Origin: Amanita rubescens
Taxonomy: Eukaryota; Basidiomycota; Agaricomycetes; Agaricales; Amanitaceae
DNA: 64,000 bases
Assembly: GCA_015039365.1 (NCBI GenBank)
Contig: WION01000040.1
Span: 233,801 to 297,800, forward strand
Direction of reading: 5' to 3'
The notes under the pieces were generated by a model. It was given only the letters and a program-made list of their open reading frames with translations. It searched no databases and was not told the origin of the DNA. The stretch's first letter is position 1. Each line of letters begins with the position of its first letter. Positions 10,426 through 21,377 of the stretch are shown one piece after another. The position numbers and the translations under genes were made by a program.

Positions 10426-11043
10426 CTATGTAGTACCTGATCCACTCGCGCCACTACTACCAATGACACCTGCCGAGACTTTTATCGTCCACATATCCCA
10501 AGATTCGATCTTTGTTTTATCCGCTCCTTCCTGTACACACATCCCTCTATAAATTCCTGGTTTATACTCCCAGAACTCTGCCTCATCTTTAGGTGCCGAG
10601 TCGGGAATCTCTTTCATCGTTTTGTCAGGAATTGTGCCTTTAGGAAGACCCAATTTCTACAAAAAGCCCGTTACATGTCAGAAGCTAGACTTAAAATTGC
10701 GGTAAACCACTCACTTCGACGGATTTCTTCGTTGCCCGTTTCCAAAAAGCATGGTGAGAATCCAGGTCTACACTCGTGAATTTCGGATAGGCCTTCGCAA
10801 TCTGACCATCCTTGAAATATACAACGCGCTTCCCGCCCGCTTTATTGCACTGGCGATGATTAATACGGGTTGAGAATAAAAAAAGAAGTGATCACTCACA
10901 GACCAATAGCCGTCGAGCACTGATACCTCTGCTGCTCTCCGGGAAAGATGGGAGCGTCGTTGCGTGCGGCGTTTGCCGGTAAATGATGAACGGCAAGTCG
11001 TGAGAGTTGTTTTCTCTCTTGTGTCTCGAACCTTAGGCTTCAT
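10426..11043 (-). CDS. uncharacterised fungal protein
   Basis: The two downstream junctions are convincing. One exon ends SVLDGYWS at GTGAGTGATC and joins CNKAGGKRVVYFKDGQIAK across an intron of about 58 nt. The next intron, starting GTGAGTGG, joins RATKKSVE to KLGLPKGTIPDKTMKEIP. The C-terminal part carries EAEFWEYKPGIYRGMCVQEG and ends in a Ser/Gly-rich tail. The 5' end is uncertain: ATG 11043 gives a basic N-terminus (MKPKVRDTREKTTLTTCRSS) that may be artefactual, and an additional upstream exon is possible. No membrane segment or known domain is recognised. The exon structure and the charged, tryptophan-containing core suggest a real conserved gene. Confidence 0.5.
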
Positions 11044-12159
11044 TCAACGAAAACCAAACAGCTTCAAGAGTCGTTGTGAGCGACAACATGAAAGCCAGGT
11101 AACGGGAAAGGTTGCGATGGAGCTTTATGGATACTTGGCAAGTTGAACTAAACATTTTCTGCTCGACCCCCGCTTACTCAGTTGCGGGCAGTCATTCCCC
11201 CTCCTCCAGAAATCACTACACAGCCCAACTAAATCCTCTTGTTCTCGGCGGCAACGACGTACTCCGGAAGTAATGCCCACCTGCTCGCTTCCTGTGTCCA
11301 TAGCCTAGCGCTGAAAACGACCGCCTCACACACTTTATCTGCTTGTCCTTACCCCGCGCGATAGCGGCAGACGGAGGTCGTAAGTCGCCTCCTGATCACA
11401 TCTAGATGGACACTTTTTCGCTCGTCCCCCTCGGGCTTCTACCAGACAATGATTTGACGATGACTGACCGTCATATATGTTCGTAATGCCTTTCCCCTGC
11501 AAACTTCGTACCTTGTACATTGTCGGGCATTCCAAGCAAATGTCGTTTCTCTTGGCGCTTTGAAATTGGTTCTAGCAATGCCCGTTCTCCCCATGCGCTG
11601 GTGTTGGACATTGTTGGACGTCACAACGCCTCAGCAGGTTAAGCACCGAGCATTGTTCGCTATTGACATGCTTTACAGGTTAAAGCATGTCTCCACCTCT
11701 TTCACCCTTTCATCCACCTACCACAAGACCTCTTTGTTACGTGCCTCTTTCTATGCTTCACGAACAGCTTCGTAAGTTCGTAGACATATAAATAATTTAA
11801 TATTTCTCCCCTCACCTCAGTACAAATATCCATTGGCATTAGATGTGTGATGTCATGATATCTCGCTTCAGGACCATGGTACTAGATGTTGATCCACCAG
11901 GCTTCTGCCCTCGTATTGTTTGGTCAAGTAACAGCAGCAGCATCGCTTGCATATGAACCAAGTGCCTATGACAGGCTAACAGCGCAATGAGGATACGAGG
12001 ATCAGCTGAGGCTGACGGCGGCAACTCAGCGACGCTAAACAAGGCAAACAAATGTACACAATCATTGCCAGTGCCACGCACCCTCAGATATCTCCTCCAG
12101 TTGGCTGTGGAATGCTCCGCGTGAGGAGCCACGTGCCGCTAACTCTGTATCCTGCCAAA
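11044..12159. other. 1.1 kb intergenic region, no supported gene
   Basis: Only short frames without domain features are seen. The 3' part (about 12000-12159) is the likely promoter/UTR of the F-box gene at 12160. Confidence 0.45.
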
Positions 12160-13503
12160 ATGAGTTCCGAAATACCAACGGAAATTTTACACGACATCTT
12201 TCATCTTCTTTGCGATCAACCTATCGCTCTCCACGATTTAAATAACAAATCTCACTTTCACGAATTCCCGTGGGCCGTTGGACAGGTTTGCAGGCACTGG
12301 AGAGGGGCATTTCTGTCCCACACGCTTTTGTGGACCTCTTTTGCCCTAAAGCCTGGCAATTTCAGATCCGCTCACTTTGTTGAAATGAACCGCCGAGCGG
12401 CCTTATACCTCGAACGATCTGGACAGCAGCTTCTCACCATAGACGTGTCCATGCCGTGTTCAGGCACCCAAACATTTTCTAAAAAAATTTGGGGAATGCT
12501 ATTATCGTGCATGAGGCGATGGAAAAAGGCCGATTTGAAGCTGGGAGGTGGAGCAAAGCTAGTCTTGGATGGACTCCTCAGGTACAGAGGGTGCATGTCA
12601 AGCCTCGAGTCCCTCAGGATGTCCATACCCGATTTCCTAGCCCAGGCGCGGCACTATAACGCATTCCAAATCGCGCCGCACCTAACTGAACTTGATCTAT
12701 CCCACCCCGGATACGTGGCAACATGGCAGTTCCCATGGGCACAATTGACAAGGCTCAAACTTGAAATACTCCGCGGAGAGTTCGACAAGGGCAGCAATAA
12801 TCCGTGGGGAGTTCTATTCCAGTTAGAAAATATCGAAGAATTACACATCATCATCTCAAGCATCGGCGTACCAAGGCGCCGTTCCCCACTTCCCATTACA
12901 CGCCTTCCTAGCCTTCGGCTTCTCGAAATTTCCTTAGTCTTTGCCATGATGTTCTCCTGGTTCACTGCGCCTTCATTGGAACATCTTCACATACACGGGT
13001 GCGCCGAATTCTGCTACAATTGGTTGCATGATGAGCAGCCCAACGAAAGAGAAATAACGTCTTTAATTCAACGTTCATCTTGTCACATTCGCCGATTGAT
13101 ACTTGATGATTTTAGAGCGAAGGAGATGCGCATATTAATGAAAGCACTGGCCAGCGTCGAAGAGCTCGCTATTACTTACCCAATGCGAACCCTCGATGTA
13201 ATACAGGATATTACAGGACTCGAGGGTTGCATCTACATGCCCAAAATGCGGGTATTGCAGGTTCGGACGCATATTGTTTACGAGGTAGAGAAAACAGTGA
13301 CCGGGATTTCTCGCTTTTTGGAGGTTCGAGGGAAGGAATCGTCCCTTCCGAGCCACAACATTGTGCCGCTCGAGAAGTTTGTGATCTGGTTGACCTTCAA
13401 GTTATTCCCCGATGAGGTCTTGGAAGTGATGCGCAGTTGGCCATCCTTTGTTCAAGTTTATATCAATGGCTCGGTGCTCGAGCGATTGACTCCATCCCTT
13501 TGA
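12160..13503 (+). CDS. F-box protein, 447 aa
   Basis: A single exon. The frame is open from 12052, but the F-box begins immediately at the Met at 12160 (MSSEIPTEILHDIFHLLCDQ), so I take that start. The F-box continues to about residue 65 (VGQVCRHWRGAFLSHTLLWTSFAL), followed by about 380 residues of irregular leucine-rich repeats (for example LTRLKLEILRGEF and LEHLHIHGCAEF). This is the standard architecture of expanded mushroom F-box/LRR proteins, presumed SCF substrate adaptors. It is not close in sequence to the F-box gene at 8664 beyond the shared fold. A substrate cannot be predicted. Confidence 0.8.
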   Translation: MSSEIPTEILHDIFHLLCDQPIALHDLNNKSHFHEFPWAVGQVCRHWRGAFLSHTLLWTSFALKPGNFRSAHFVEMNRRAALYLERSGQQLLTIDVSMPCSGTQTFSKKIWGMLLSCMRRWKKADLKLGGGAKLVLDGLLRYRGCMSSLESLRMSIPDFLAQARHYNAFQIAPHLTELDLSHPGYVATWQFPWAQLTRLKLEILRGEFDKGSNNPWGVLFQLENIEELHIIISSIGVPRRRSPLPITRLPSLRLLEISLVFAMMFSWFTAPSLEHLHIHGCAEFCYNWLHDEQPNEREITSLIQRSSCHIRRLILDDFRAKEMRILMKALASVEELAITYPMRTLDVIQDITGLEGCIYMPKMRVLQVRTHIVYEVEKTVTGISRFLEVRGKESSLPSHNIVPLEKFVIWLTFKLFPDEVLEVMRSWPSFVQVYINGSVLERLTPSL

Positions 13504-13707
13504 TTGTCGTGCTATCCTGGGCTTAGTACTGCATGAGTAGCGGATGCGGGAATTTGCTTGAACCTAGGGTACATTTAGTTTAGAATTTTTTGTACAAAAA
13601 TTAGTCTTACACCTTTGCAACAGTGAATGTCCGCTATTCTGGAATTCGGCATGTCTCGGCAAGAGGTTACCACGATAAGGTCACACACCGCCATTGTCGC
13701 TCACGCG

Positions 13708-15000
13708 ATGCCAAAATACGACCCCGACAAATGGATAGAACAACTCCTCCAATGTCAACACCTCCCAGAACAAGACATGAAAATCCTCTGCGACCGCGTG
13801 CGTGCCATTCTGATCGAAGAATCCAACATCCAGCCGGTCTCAACGCCGGTAACCATCTGCGGCGACATACACGGGCAGTTCTGGGATCTCTTGGAGCTGT
13901 TAAGGAAAGGTGGAATGGTACCCCAAACAAGTTACATCTTTATGGCACGTATGTGTTGCGTTCGGGGGTCGATTGTGGTATGCTTATGTACGTTGGCTGC
14001 TGCAGGGTGATTTTGTCGACCGGGGACATTACAGCCTAGAAACTGTTTCTCTCCTCTTAGCTCTCAAGGCACGACATCCAGACAAGGTGACTTTGCTGCG
14101 CGGAAATCATGAGAGCAGGCAGATAACCCAGGTTTACGGGTTCTACGGTGCGTTCGTTTTCTTGAACCGACGGTTTCGGTTCGATCTAAAGCTCGTCTTT
14201 CTGCTTGTTGTAGACGAATGCCAACAAAAGTACGGCAGCGCGGCGGTGTGGAAAGCATGTTGCAATGTATTTGACTATCTCAACTTGGCTGCAGTATGTT
14301 ATCCATCCGCACACGATCTTCCGCAGTTACCTCATTCACAAACAGATTATCGATGGAACAACACTATGTGTGCACGGCGGACTCTCTCCAGACATTCGAT
14401 CGCTGGACCAGATACGCATTCTGTCGCGGGCGCAGGAGATACCCCACGAAGGTGCATTCTGTGGTACGCGTGTTCCGCTAGCCCTTTTCCGTCCGCGCGC
14501 CCTTTATATATGCGGTCATTTTAGATCTGATGTGGTCAGATCCGGATGACATTGATAATTGGGCTGTCAGTCCGCGAGGCGCCGGATGGCTATTTGGCGA
14601 TAGCGTCACTCGGGAGGTGCGCACCCCACCAACTTTGTATTTTAACTTCATTTACAGCTAATCTCATTCATACCACGACAGTTCAATCACGTAAATGCAC
14701 TAACACTTATCGCCCGCGCCCACCAGCTAGTCCAGGAAGGCTACAAGTACATGTTCAACGAACAACTCGTCACGGTCTGGTCTGCTCCAAATTATTGCTA
14801 TCGGTGTGGGAACGCGGCATCGATATTAACATTGGAAAGTGATGGCAGGAGGGAGTTTACGGTGTACAACGCAGCGCCGGAGAACGAGCGGGATAAGGGT
14901 ATGCAGGTTAGACGGATGGTGAGTGCATTATCCGATTGCAACGGCAAAAATTACTTCTCACCCCAATTTTGAACAGAATACGATGCCTTACTTTGTATGA
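13708..15000 (+). CDS. PP2A-family Ser/Thr phosphatase catalytic subunit, PPG1/PpgA type
   Basis: Seven exons, starting [20 protein letters not shown] and ending with the C-terminal motif NTMPYFV. All metallophosphatase signatures are present in order: [22 protein letters not shown], the Asp-Glu after [20 protein letters not shown] and [11 protein letters not shown]. The protein dephosphorylates Ser/Thr through a two-metal centre. Overall similarity lies between PP2A, PP4 and PP6, and the N-terminus and end favour the fungal PPG1 group. The C-terminal Tyr-Phe-x resembles the PP2A tail that is carboxymethylated and binds regulatory subunits. The first intron (13945-14005) must begin with GC (ATG|GCACGT) to restore FMGDFVDRG; the other five are GT-AG. 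An upstream in-frame ATG at 13627 would add 27 residues and looks less likely. Confidence 0.85.
13945..14005 (+). other. GC-AG intron in the phosphatase gene
   Basis: The conserved motif YIFMGDFVDRG is regained only if the intron is 61 nt with borders GCACGT...TGCAG. The nearby GT at 13949 puts the downstream exon out of frame. Confidence 0.65.
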
Positions 15001-15325
15001 TTGCGGTGAGGGTGATTTACGGCGACTTGCATATACTATGTACCTCCATTAATTAAACCATGCACGCATAAACAACAGCGGGACGTGCGATGGATTTTAG
15101 AAAATCAAGCCAAGAATATACCGCAGGCAAACGCCGAGATTTGATGTGCTCAGAGAAAAGCATTACGGAAGATTCACCCTCACAGAACGGAAATGAACTG
15201 AATGTCATAATTTTTTTCACTCGAAAGTTCGAATAGATTCATCAAAGGGTACGTTACACTCGTTACATGCGTTCAGCGTAAATCGAAAACCTACAAGAAA
15301 CACAACATCTACTCTGACACCCATA
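15001..15325. other. convergent 3' region, nothing recognised
   Basis: The 3' flanks of the phosphatase gene (plus) and the BTB gene (minus). No gene or repeat was recognised. Confidence 0.5.
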
Positions 15326-16798
15326 TCACCTCCTGCCATTCCCACCCCATCCTTTCTTTGCCGATTTAGGCGTTGGACTTTGCTTTCCACTAGGATCTTC
15401 GCCCTTTAGCAGATCAGCCATGTCATTGTTTTGCGCTGACACAGTAGTATTAATATTTTTAAGCGTACCACGGTCAGCCCCAGACTCAGTAGTCCCAGCG
15501 CCAGCCTTTGTGGTTTCCTTGGAATCTTTATTTGTGCTTGCGTCCTTGTTCGAATCCTTTCCACCGTCCTTGTTGCCGTCTTTTGAGGCGTCGGCACCTG
15601 AGCCTAAAGCATTGGAAACCATCCTTTCAAGCTTGTTACTAAATGATGACGTTGTGCTTGCACTCGTGGGACCATGTTCGCTTTCGTGCTTGGAAGGCGG
15701 CTTTGGAGGAGCTAGTTCCGGAGCTAGTCAAAACGTAACAAATCAGTCAACGTTATAATTCACCCGATCAACCGAACAATTTACCTGATGACGTGGCATT
15801 CGTATTTGATGTGGTTGAAATTTGTATTACGGGATTGGGCCTTCCAGTTGGCGCAGCGGTATTTTTCCGGTTGCTGCCCTTTTGTTCCTCCCCGACATCG
15901 GGAGCCATGGAGCCGTTGGTCCCATTCGTTGTCGTTGTCGAGGTGATAGTAGGGAAGACCGGGGCGCCCGGCTCAACAGGTGACTCTTCAGTTACGGGAG
16001 CTGGGATACCAAAGAGGCCGCGGATGAGGGTGATCATCTCATGTTGGGCAAGGGTAGCAGTAATAGGGCTGCGGGCACCCGTCGGCAAGAGGCTTCCGCG
16101 AGCGAATTCTCTCGCTCTTGCAATCATAAGCGTTGTCTCCAGGCCGAGCCTTTGCCCTTCTTCCAGCTCCAAGGGCTGTTCACGATGACACAGCGCTGCA
16201 TAACGAGGAATGAGAAGATTGCGATCGACCTCGCAATCGTGATATGCCACGATCCGGTCAATATCGGGAGAGTCAAGTTTCTGCAGTTCACGGACTGCTA
16301 GATCTTTTACTTCGTGGAAAGACCACCTGTGCGCAAGTCTGAGGATCACTGTCCAATCTTCCACCGATGCATTATAAATTGAATATTTTCTGGATGGTAC
16401 AAGTGAGATTGATTACTAACAGTGAAGAGTGAATGAACGACGTACGGGTTGTAAAACACCCATAGAAACCTCGCAAACTCGGCGGGTTTTAGTCCATCAC
16501 CGAGGATGATCGCCGTCGATTCAGAGCCACCCTGCTTATGCGCACCAGGCGATGCAGAGCCAGCAAGCTTGTTACGGAAAAAAGTGGACTCTCTCTCAAA
16601 GAAGTATCTGTGAACACGGAATTGGACGTGTTCGACCTACGGAAGAAATCGGTGAAAGTTGGTTTCGCATTGGTTATCACGATGATCAGGCAGACTTACC
16701 ATTAGATAGAGGTCTCCACCGTTTAGGAAATACTCATCGTGTCTGGTGAGACTCGTGAGACCAAAGGAGGAACTAGAATCGCCTTTGCTATGGGTCAT
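15326..16798 (-). CDS. BTB/POZ-domain protein with a disordered C-terminus, 430 aa
   Basis: Four exons (16798-16700, 16636-16446, 16389-15785, 15723-15326) splice cleanly. The N-terminal BTB domain spans about residues 25-160: EYFLNGGDLYLM, VEHVQFRVHRYFFERES, FARFLWVFYNPKYSIYNASV, then the typical basidiomycete extension EDWTVILRLAHRWSFHEVKDLAVRELQ. After about residue 230 the chain is low-complexity. It ends in a Lys/Asp/Asn-rich stretch with repeated KD and NKD units (GNKDGGKDSNKDASTNKDS) and a Gly/Arg end. BTB domains mediate dimerisation and often Cul3 binding. In mushrooms this family is large and functionally undefined. It is more diverged from the two BTB genes at 17.5-20 kb than they are from each other. 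Confidence 0.82.
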
Positions 16799-17538
16799 CA
16801 AGACGGAATCTAGCTCAGTGAAGAAGAAAAAAGAGTAGAGGGGGGAGAGTTGAAGATAGTGATGGAAACCAAACTTCGAGAAGGTATATGAACCAGGGCG
16901 AATATCACCACGTGTATCTGCACGTTGCAAAGATCTTACTCGGCGAAAAAAGCGTTAACGTTATAAAACGGGGGACAACTTGACCCTGGTGATCCGGGTC
17001 GCCTGCCCACTGCCTGCAGGCAAGCGCTTCCACGTAAAACGGCGCCGTTCACCTTGCACAGCAGTAGGCGGATAGATATCCCTGGCCTCGAGGCCAGGTA
17101 AACAATGGCGCGGCGGTACTTACAGTGCATAGATGATAGTCGACCGTTTCAACTCCGATTGTTCGGTGACAAGCCGTGAGTAATTTAAAATTTTGCGACG
17201 TCAAGAATATTTTTGTAAGTAATGTATGTAAGTAATGTACATTTCGACTTGCGCGAGCCGTAAGACCTAACGAGAGAACCATGAAAAAATAGTACGACTA
17301 CCCTCCGCAACAAGAACTCCTTCCATTGCGCACGTCTTCCCGCCAGTCAGTCTTTCCACGATGAGTACTGTGTTTTCGAGTTCCAACTAAGTATATGGAA
17401 TTGATTACAAGAATTATATTGATGACAGTACCTTGATACCACGCGCCTCGGGTACGAGTGACTAAGTAATGACGCCCCTCACCATCAGTTCATCTGTGCT
17501 TCCATGTTCCTCTGCCTCCAACCGGGACCGTGCGACCG
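16799..17538. other. BTB upstream region, no gene
   Basis: Probably the promoter/UTR of the BTB gene ending at 16798. It contains a short tandem repeat of GTAAGTAAT-like units at about 17215-17240. No coding signal was found. Confidence 0.45.
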
Positions 17539-18452
17539 TTAGAGTTGAGATTTGGCCGTGGGTTGGGGGCAGAACAGGGAGCTGCCGAACATACACATCA
17601 GCGATGTAAACCGTGAAAGATGAATGTGTACCATACCAGGCTCCTGATTTGCTACCTCAGGTGGGAAACCAAACGCAATCACCACTTGCGCCCGAACGTC
17701 ATCTTCTGTTATTCCAACTGGCAATGGACTAGCCGGAGGCGGTGGCGGAGGTGGAGATAGAGGTGTCCGAACTCTTAGCTCCTCTCGAACTTTAAATATG
17801 ATTATTACAACGGGCAGTCCGATAAGCGTTGCCTCTTCTAGAGTGAGCATTTCCGAGCTGGAACACAGTTCCGCATAAAGTGGGACAAGAAATTCGCATC
17901 CAACCGAATATTTCAAATAGAGCGCGATACGCTCTGCCGTAGGTATATGGTGCTTTTGTAGCTCCCGGATAGCGTGGTTCTTGACTTCGGTGAATCCCCA
18001 CTCGTGTGATAAGTCCAATATGTCAGACCAATCTTCAATTGACGCGTCGTACATTGAATACTTTCTGTATACAACCAGCCAAGTTAAATGGGCCCTACCG
18101 CGAAACCAATTGAAGCTTACGGAGTATAAAACACCCATAGCAGCTTTTCAAATTTAGCTGGATCCACGTCGACTATGATTGGCGACTCGTCGGAGTCGCC
18201 ACGGTGGCCATTCGTTTGATCAGGAAGAAACTTTGTGGACCCCCCCTCAAAGATGTTGCTGTGCACCCGAAACTTAACCCCTCTAACCTATCAGAGCGCG
18301 TTCAATATGCTTATTGCCATCTTTAAACAAAGTATAGTACGTACTAAGAGATGGAGGTTGCCGCCGTTGATGTAACTCGAATATTGTGTGTGACGCTTTA
18401 GGCGCTGCCTTGGGGTAGAGCTGGAGACCGACAATGTGCGAGTCAAAGACAT
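17539..18452 (-). CDS. BTB/POZ-domain protein (tandem copy 1)
   Basis: The start is ATG 18452 (MSLTRTLSVSSSTPRQR), followed by an intron after GGNLHLL. Exon 2 carries VRGVKFRVHSNIFEGGSTKF...KFEKLLWVFYTP, and a third exon begins KYSMYDASIEDWSDILDLSH. The BTB domain is followed by the family's helical extension and a proline run (SPPPPPPPASPLP). It shares signature phrases and intron positions with the gene at 19099-20068, so the two are tandem duplicates. The 3' end is uncertain. The frame used runs to 17539, while another frame downstream is also similar between the two paralogues, suggesting a short final intron that I could not place. Role: presumed protein-interaction adaptor. Confidence 0.75.
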
Positions 18453-19027
18453 GTTTGTTCAACTGGCTGAGCGGTGCTTAGATATCTGGGAGATGAAGAA
18501 GATACAAACGCTTACTGGCATAAGCCCATCTAGCTTCATAAGTACAATGGCCGTGCGAGGCCTCGAGAAACTGACTGCGGAACAGTGCTTCCTTGTGTTC
18601 TTCGCAGCGTGCACGGTTTTGCCACGTGTCCACGATGTGCGGAACTCGGTGTATGTATCTCCAGATTTTTTTTGTTCAAGCCAACGACTGTCAGAACAAT
18701 GCTAGCAACATTCTCGAAAGTGGTTTTATACGATGCCTGAATTCCGGATTTTGAAATGTTCCACGACTCAAAATGGCAATCACGATGCACGAAGAAGCAC
18801 GGACGCGTGCATGTCCAATCCGATAATTGTCACAAGAATAAGGGGTTGTGGTACATTTACATCGTCTCAATCCACAAATTGTATTGAGAGCACCATGAAA
18901 AGAACGATTACCCTTGGCAGCAAGAACACACCATGATCCCAATCCATTGGTCCTTCCATCGGGCACATTTTCTCGCCATCCGGTGCCCCCAGGAGTACTG
19001 TTGAACTTTCAACATGTGTAGGAGCGG
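18453..19027. other. intergenic between tandem BTB copies
   Basis: The first 250 bp (about 18453-18700) align with the sequence upstream of the next BTB copy (about 20069-20300), marking the extent of the tandem duplication. No gene is supported. Confidence 0.5.
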
Positions 19028-19098
19028 TTACAAGGACGGTTCAATGACAGTACCTTGGTGTCGTGGGCTTGGGGCCCGTTCACGGGCAACCACACTGA

Positions 19099-20068
19099 CT
19101 ACCGGTTCGTCCGTGATTCCATGATGTTCCTCTGCCTCCAACCGGGGCTGGGCGACCATTGGAACTGATGGTAGGTCTTGGGTTGTGGGCAAAACAGGGG
19201 ACTGTCGATCATAAACGTCAGCGATCTGAATAGTGAAGGATGAACGTATACAACACCAGGCTGATTGGCGACCTCGAATGGGAAACCGAATGCGTGCAAC
19301 ACTCGTGCCCGGACATCGTCCGGCGTTATTCCAATCGGTAACGGGCTTTCTGGCGGCGGGGGCGGGGGCGGAGATTGGGGTGTTCGTACCCTTAACTCTT
19401 CTCTTAGTCGGAATATGATTATGGCAACAGGTAATCCGATGAGCTCGGCCTCTTCCAAGCCAAGCGTCTCGGAGCGGGAGCATAGTTCCACATAGAGTGG
19501 GATGAGATATTCGCAGCTGACATGATATTTCAGGTAAAGCGCGATGCGCTCCGCTATGGGCATGGAGAGCTTCTGCAACTCTCTTAGGGCCAGCCGCTTA
19601 GCCTGGACAAACGCCCATTCGTGGGCCAGTTCCAAAATGTCCGACCAATCCTCGATCGATGCGTCGTACTCTGAATATGTGCTGAAAACGACTGGGTAAG
19701 AACAGATTATATCAAAAAACCAATCAAAGCTCACTCGTTATAGAAGACCCATAATAACTTTTCAAACTTGATGGGATCGGCGTCGACGATGATGGGATGC
19801 TCGTCCGAGTATCCGCTGCTATGTGCGTGGCCGCAAGTTGGAACGGGCAAGAATCTTGAAGAATCCCGTTTGAAAAAATAACTGTGAACGCGGAATAGGA
19901 CCCCACCGACCTGTCAGAGGTCATTCATTAATTAAGCCCGGTGAAACAAAATACTGTACGTACGAGGAGATGGAGATCACCACCATCGATGTAGTACCTT
20001 GCATTGCGGGTTGGACGCTGCCTCGAGTACGTTGGAGCAGATATCGTCACTGTGCGAGTCAAAGACAT
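19099..20068 (-). CDS. BTB/POZ-domain protein (tandem copy 2)
   Basis: The start is ATG 20068 (MSLTRTVTISAPTYSRQRP). Intron 1 follows GGDLHLL. Exon 2 encodes VGGVLFRVHSYFFKRDSSRF and KFEKLLWVFYND, and an intron then joins to TYSEYDASIEDWSDILEL. The remainder parallels the 17539-18452 gene, including AERIALYLKY, LREELRVRTP and a proline run. One difference is the splice that yields YNDTYSEYD rather than YTPKYSMYD. As in copy 1, the C-terminus is ambiguous: the frame used ends at 19099, but the alternative frame continues to 19028 with a plausible sequence. Both genes lie in the same orientation with about 1.6 kb periodicity. Confidence 0.75.
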
Positions 20069-20099
20069 TTTCAACTAGGAAGAGTTGGGGACTTAGATA

Positions 20100-21377
20100 T
20101 CTGAGAGATGAAGATATAGAGACGTTTATAAACCCCGTTCCACATCTATCTTCAAAAGCACAACGGTCAAGTGAGTGACCAAAATGGCGACTAAGGTTTA
20201 CAATCTCTCCGCGTGGCGTACGACTCGGCCTCGAGGGACTGACCGCGGAGCAGTACTTCCGCTTCTACGCGGCTGCGTGCGTTTACACGTGGCCACGTCC
20301 GTTTTCCGCTGAATCTAACAAGTTCAAAGGTATTCTATGCTGTGACGCATATATCATGAATCCCCAGATATTCGAAGAAAGGATGCCAAAACCATCAAAA
20401 CGAGAACAAAACTACATATTGTCTGTGGGTATGTGTCCGAGGACTAGATTATAAGGCAAGTGTTCTCTTCGCAGGACGATTTGCTGAACACACAATGCAT
20501 TCCAACAAAGGCATCGGGAGAACCCACACGTTATCGTTATTGCTGTTTAGCGGTGAACGCTATCCACCGGTCTTGGACTCTGGAGGCTCAAACCCTTCGC
20601 CCTGGTTAACTGCTTACCTCGCCGTCCACCGTTTACTTCTCGCCTCCACACTTCTGCTTGCCAGTTCTTATTCTCGAAGATGACCCAAATAGCGAAGAAA
20701 ACTTCCACCAGGTGAGTCACGATCAGCTGTTTGTTCAGATTCTCGCATTCAATGACCTGCGATCCGCAGGATCGCTGGGTGCTGTAGATAACAAAGAAAC
20801 GCGTCGAGGTATATTAACAACAAACGCTCTTGAATCACGGTTGTCTGCCCCTCAAGCCGCATTAGGCAAGTATATCGACAAAAGATAGCGAAAAAAAGCG
20901 GCCACGGTGAGTCAACTGTTTATTCAGATTCTCCCGCTCAATTTACTGCATCCCATACCACCTAGTATACCAGGTTCCTGTACTCCGATCATCTAGATAA
21001 CAAAAAACACGAGGTGAGTTAACGAACACTTGGATTCGCACGCAACTGCCAACATACGTGTTTCATTTGAGCGAGACAAAGACAGCGCACTTGACTCTGG
21101 AAATTTTTCAAAGAATGCCACATATCGTGCTTGAGCTTCCGCCTCGCGGTACTTTGGATGGTTTCTGTATGTCCTTGGGGGGAGAAGCCTCCCTCCGTCC
21201 GAGTTTCGCGTGCATCGTTAACAGTCACAAAATTTAGGTTGCTCCGGCTTATGGGCGGGAGGCTCCATATGCTCTGTGGGCTGGATCGGACTTGATTGAA
21301 TTTGGACGCGATGTGGAAGAAAGTGATATTGGTACGAATGGATCCGAGGGTGACGCGTGACGCGTGACAGGCCAACC
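20100..21377. other. 1.3 kb intergenic region with an internal imperfect duplication
   Basis: Around 20710-20870 and 20905-21020 the same order of phrases recurs: GGTGAGTCA, then GTTTATTCAGATTCTC-like, TAGATAACAAA and ACGCG/ACGAGG. This indicates an old tandem duplication. No coding potential was recognised, and the 3' part is the promoter region of the HNH gene. Confidence 0.4.

Noticed and set aside
13910..14524. Long plus-strand frame through the phosphatase introns 1 and 2
   Set aside because: It reads intron sequence between conserved motifs. The spliced model restores the complete phosphatase signature.
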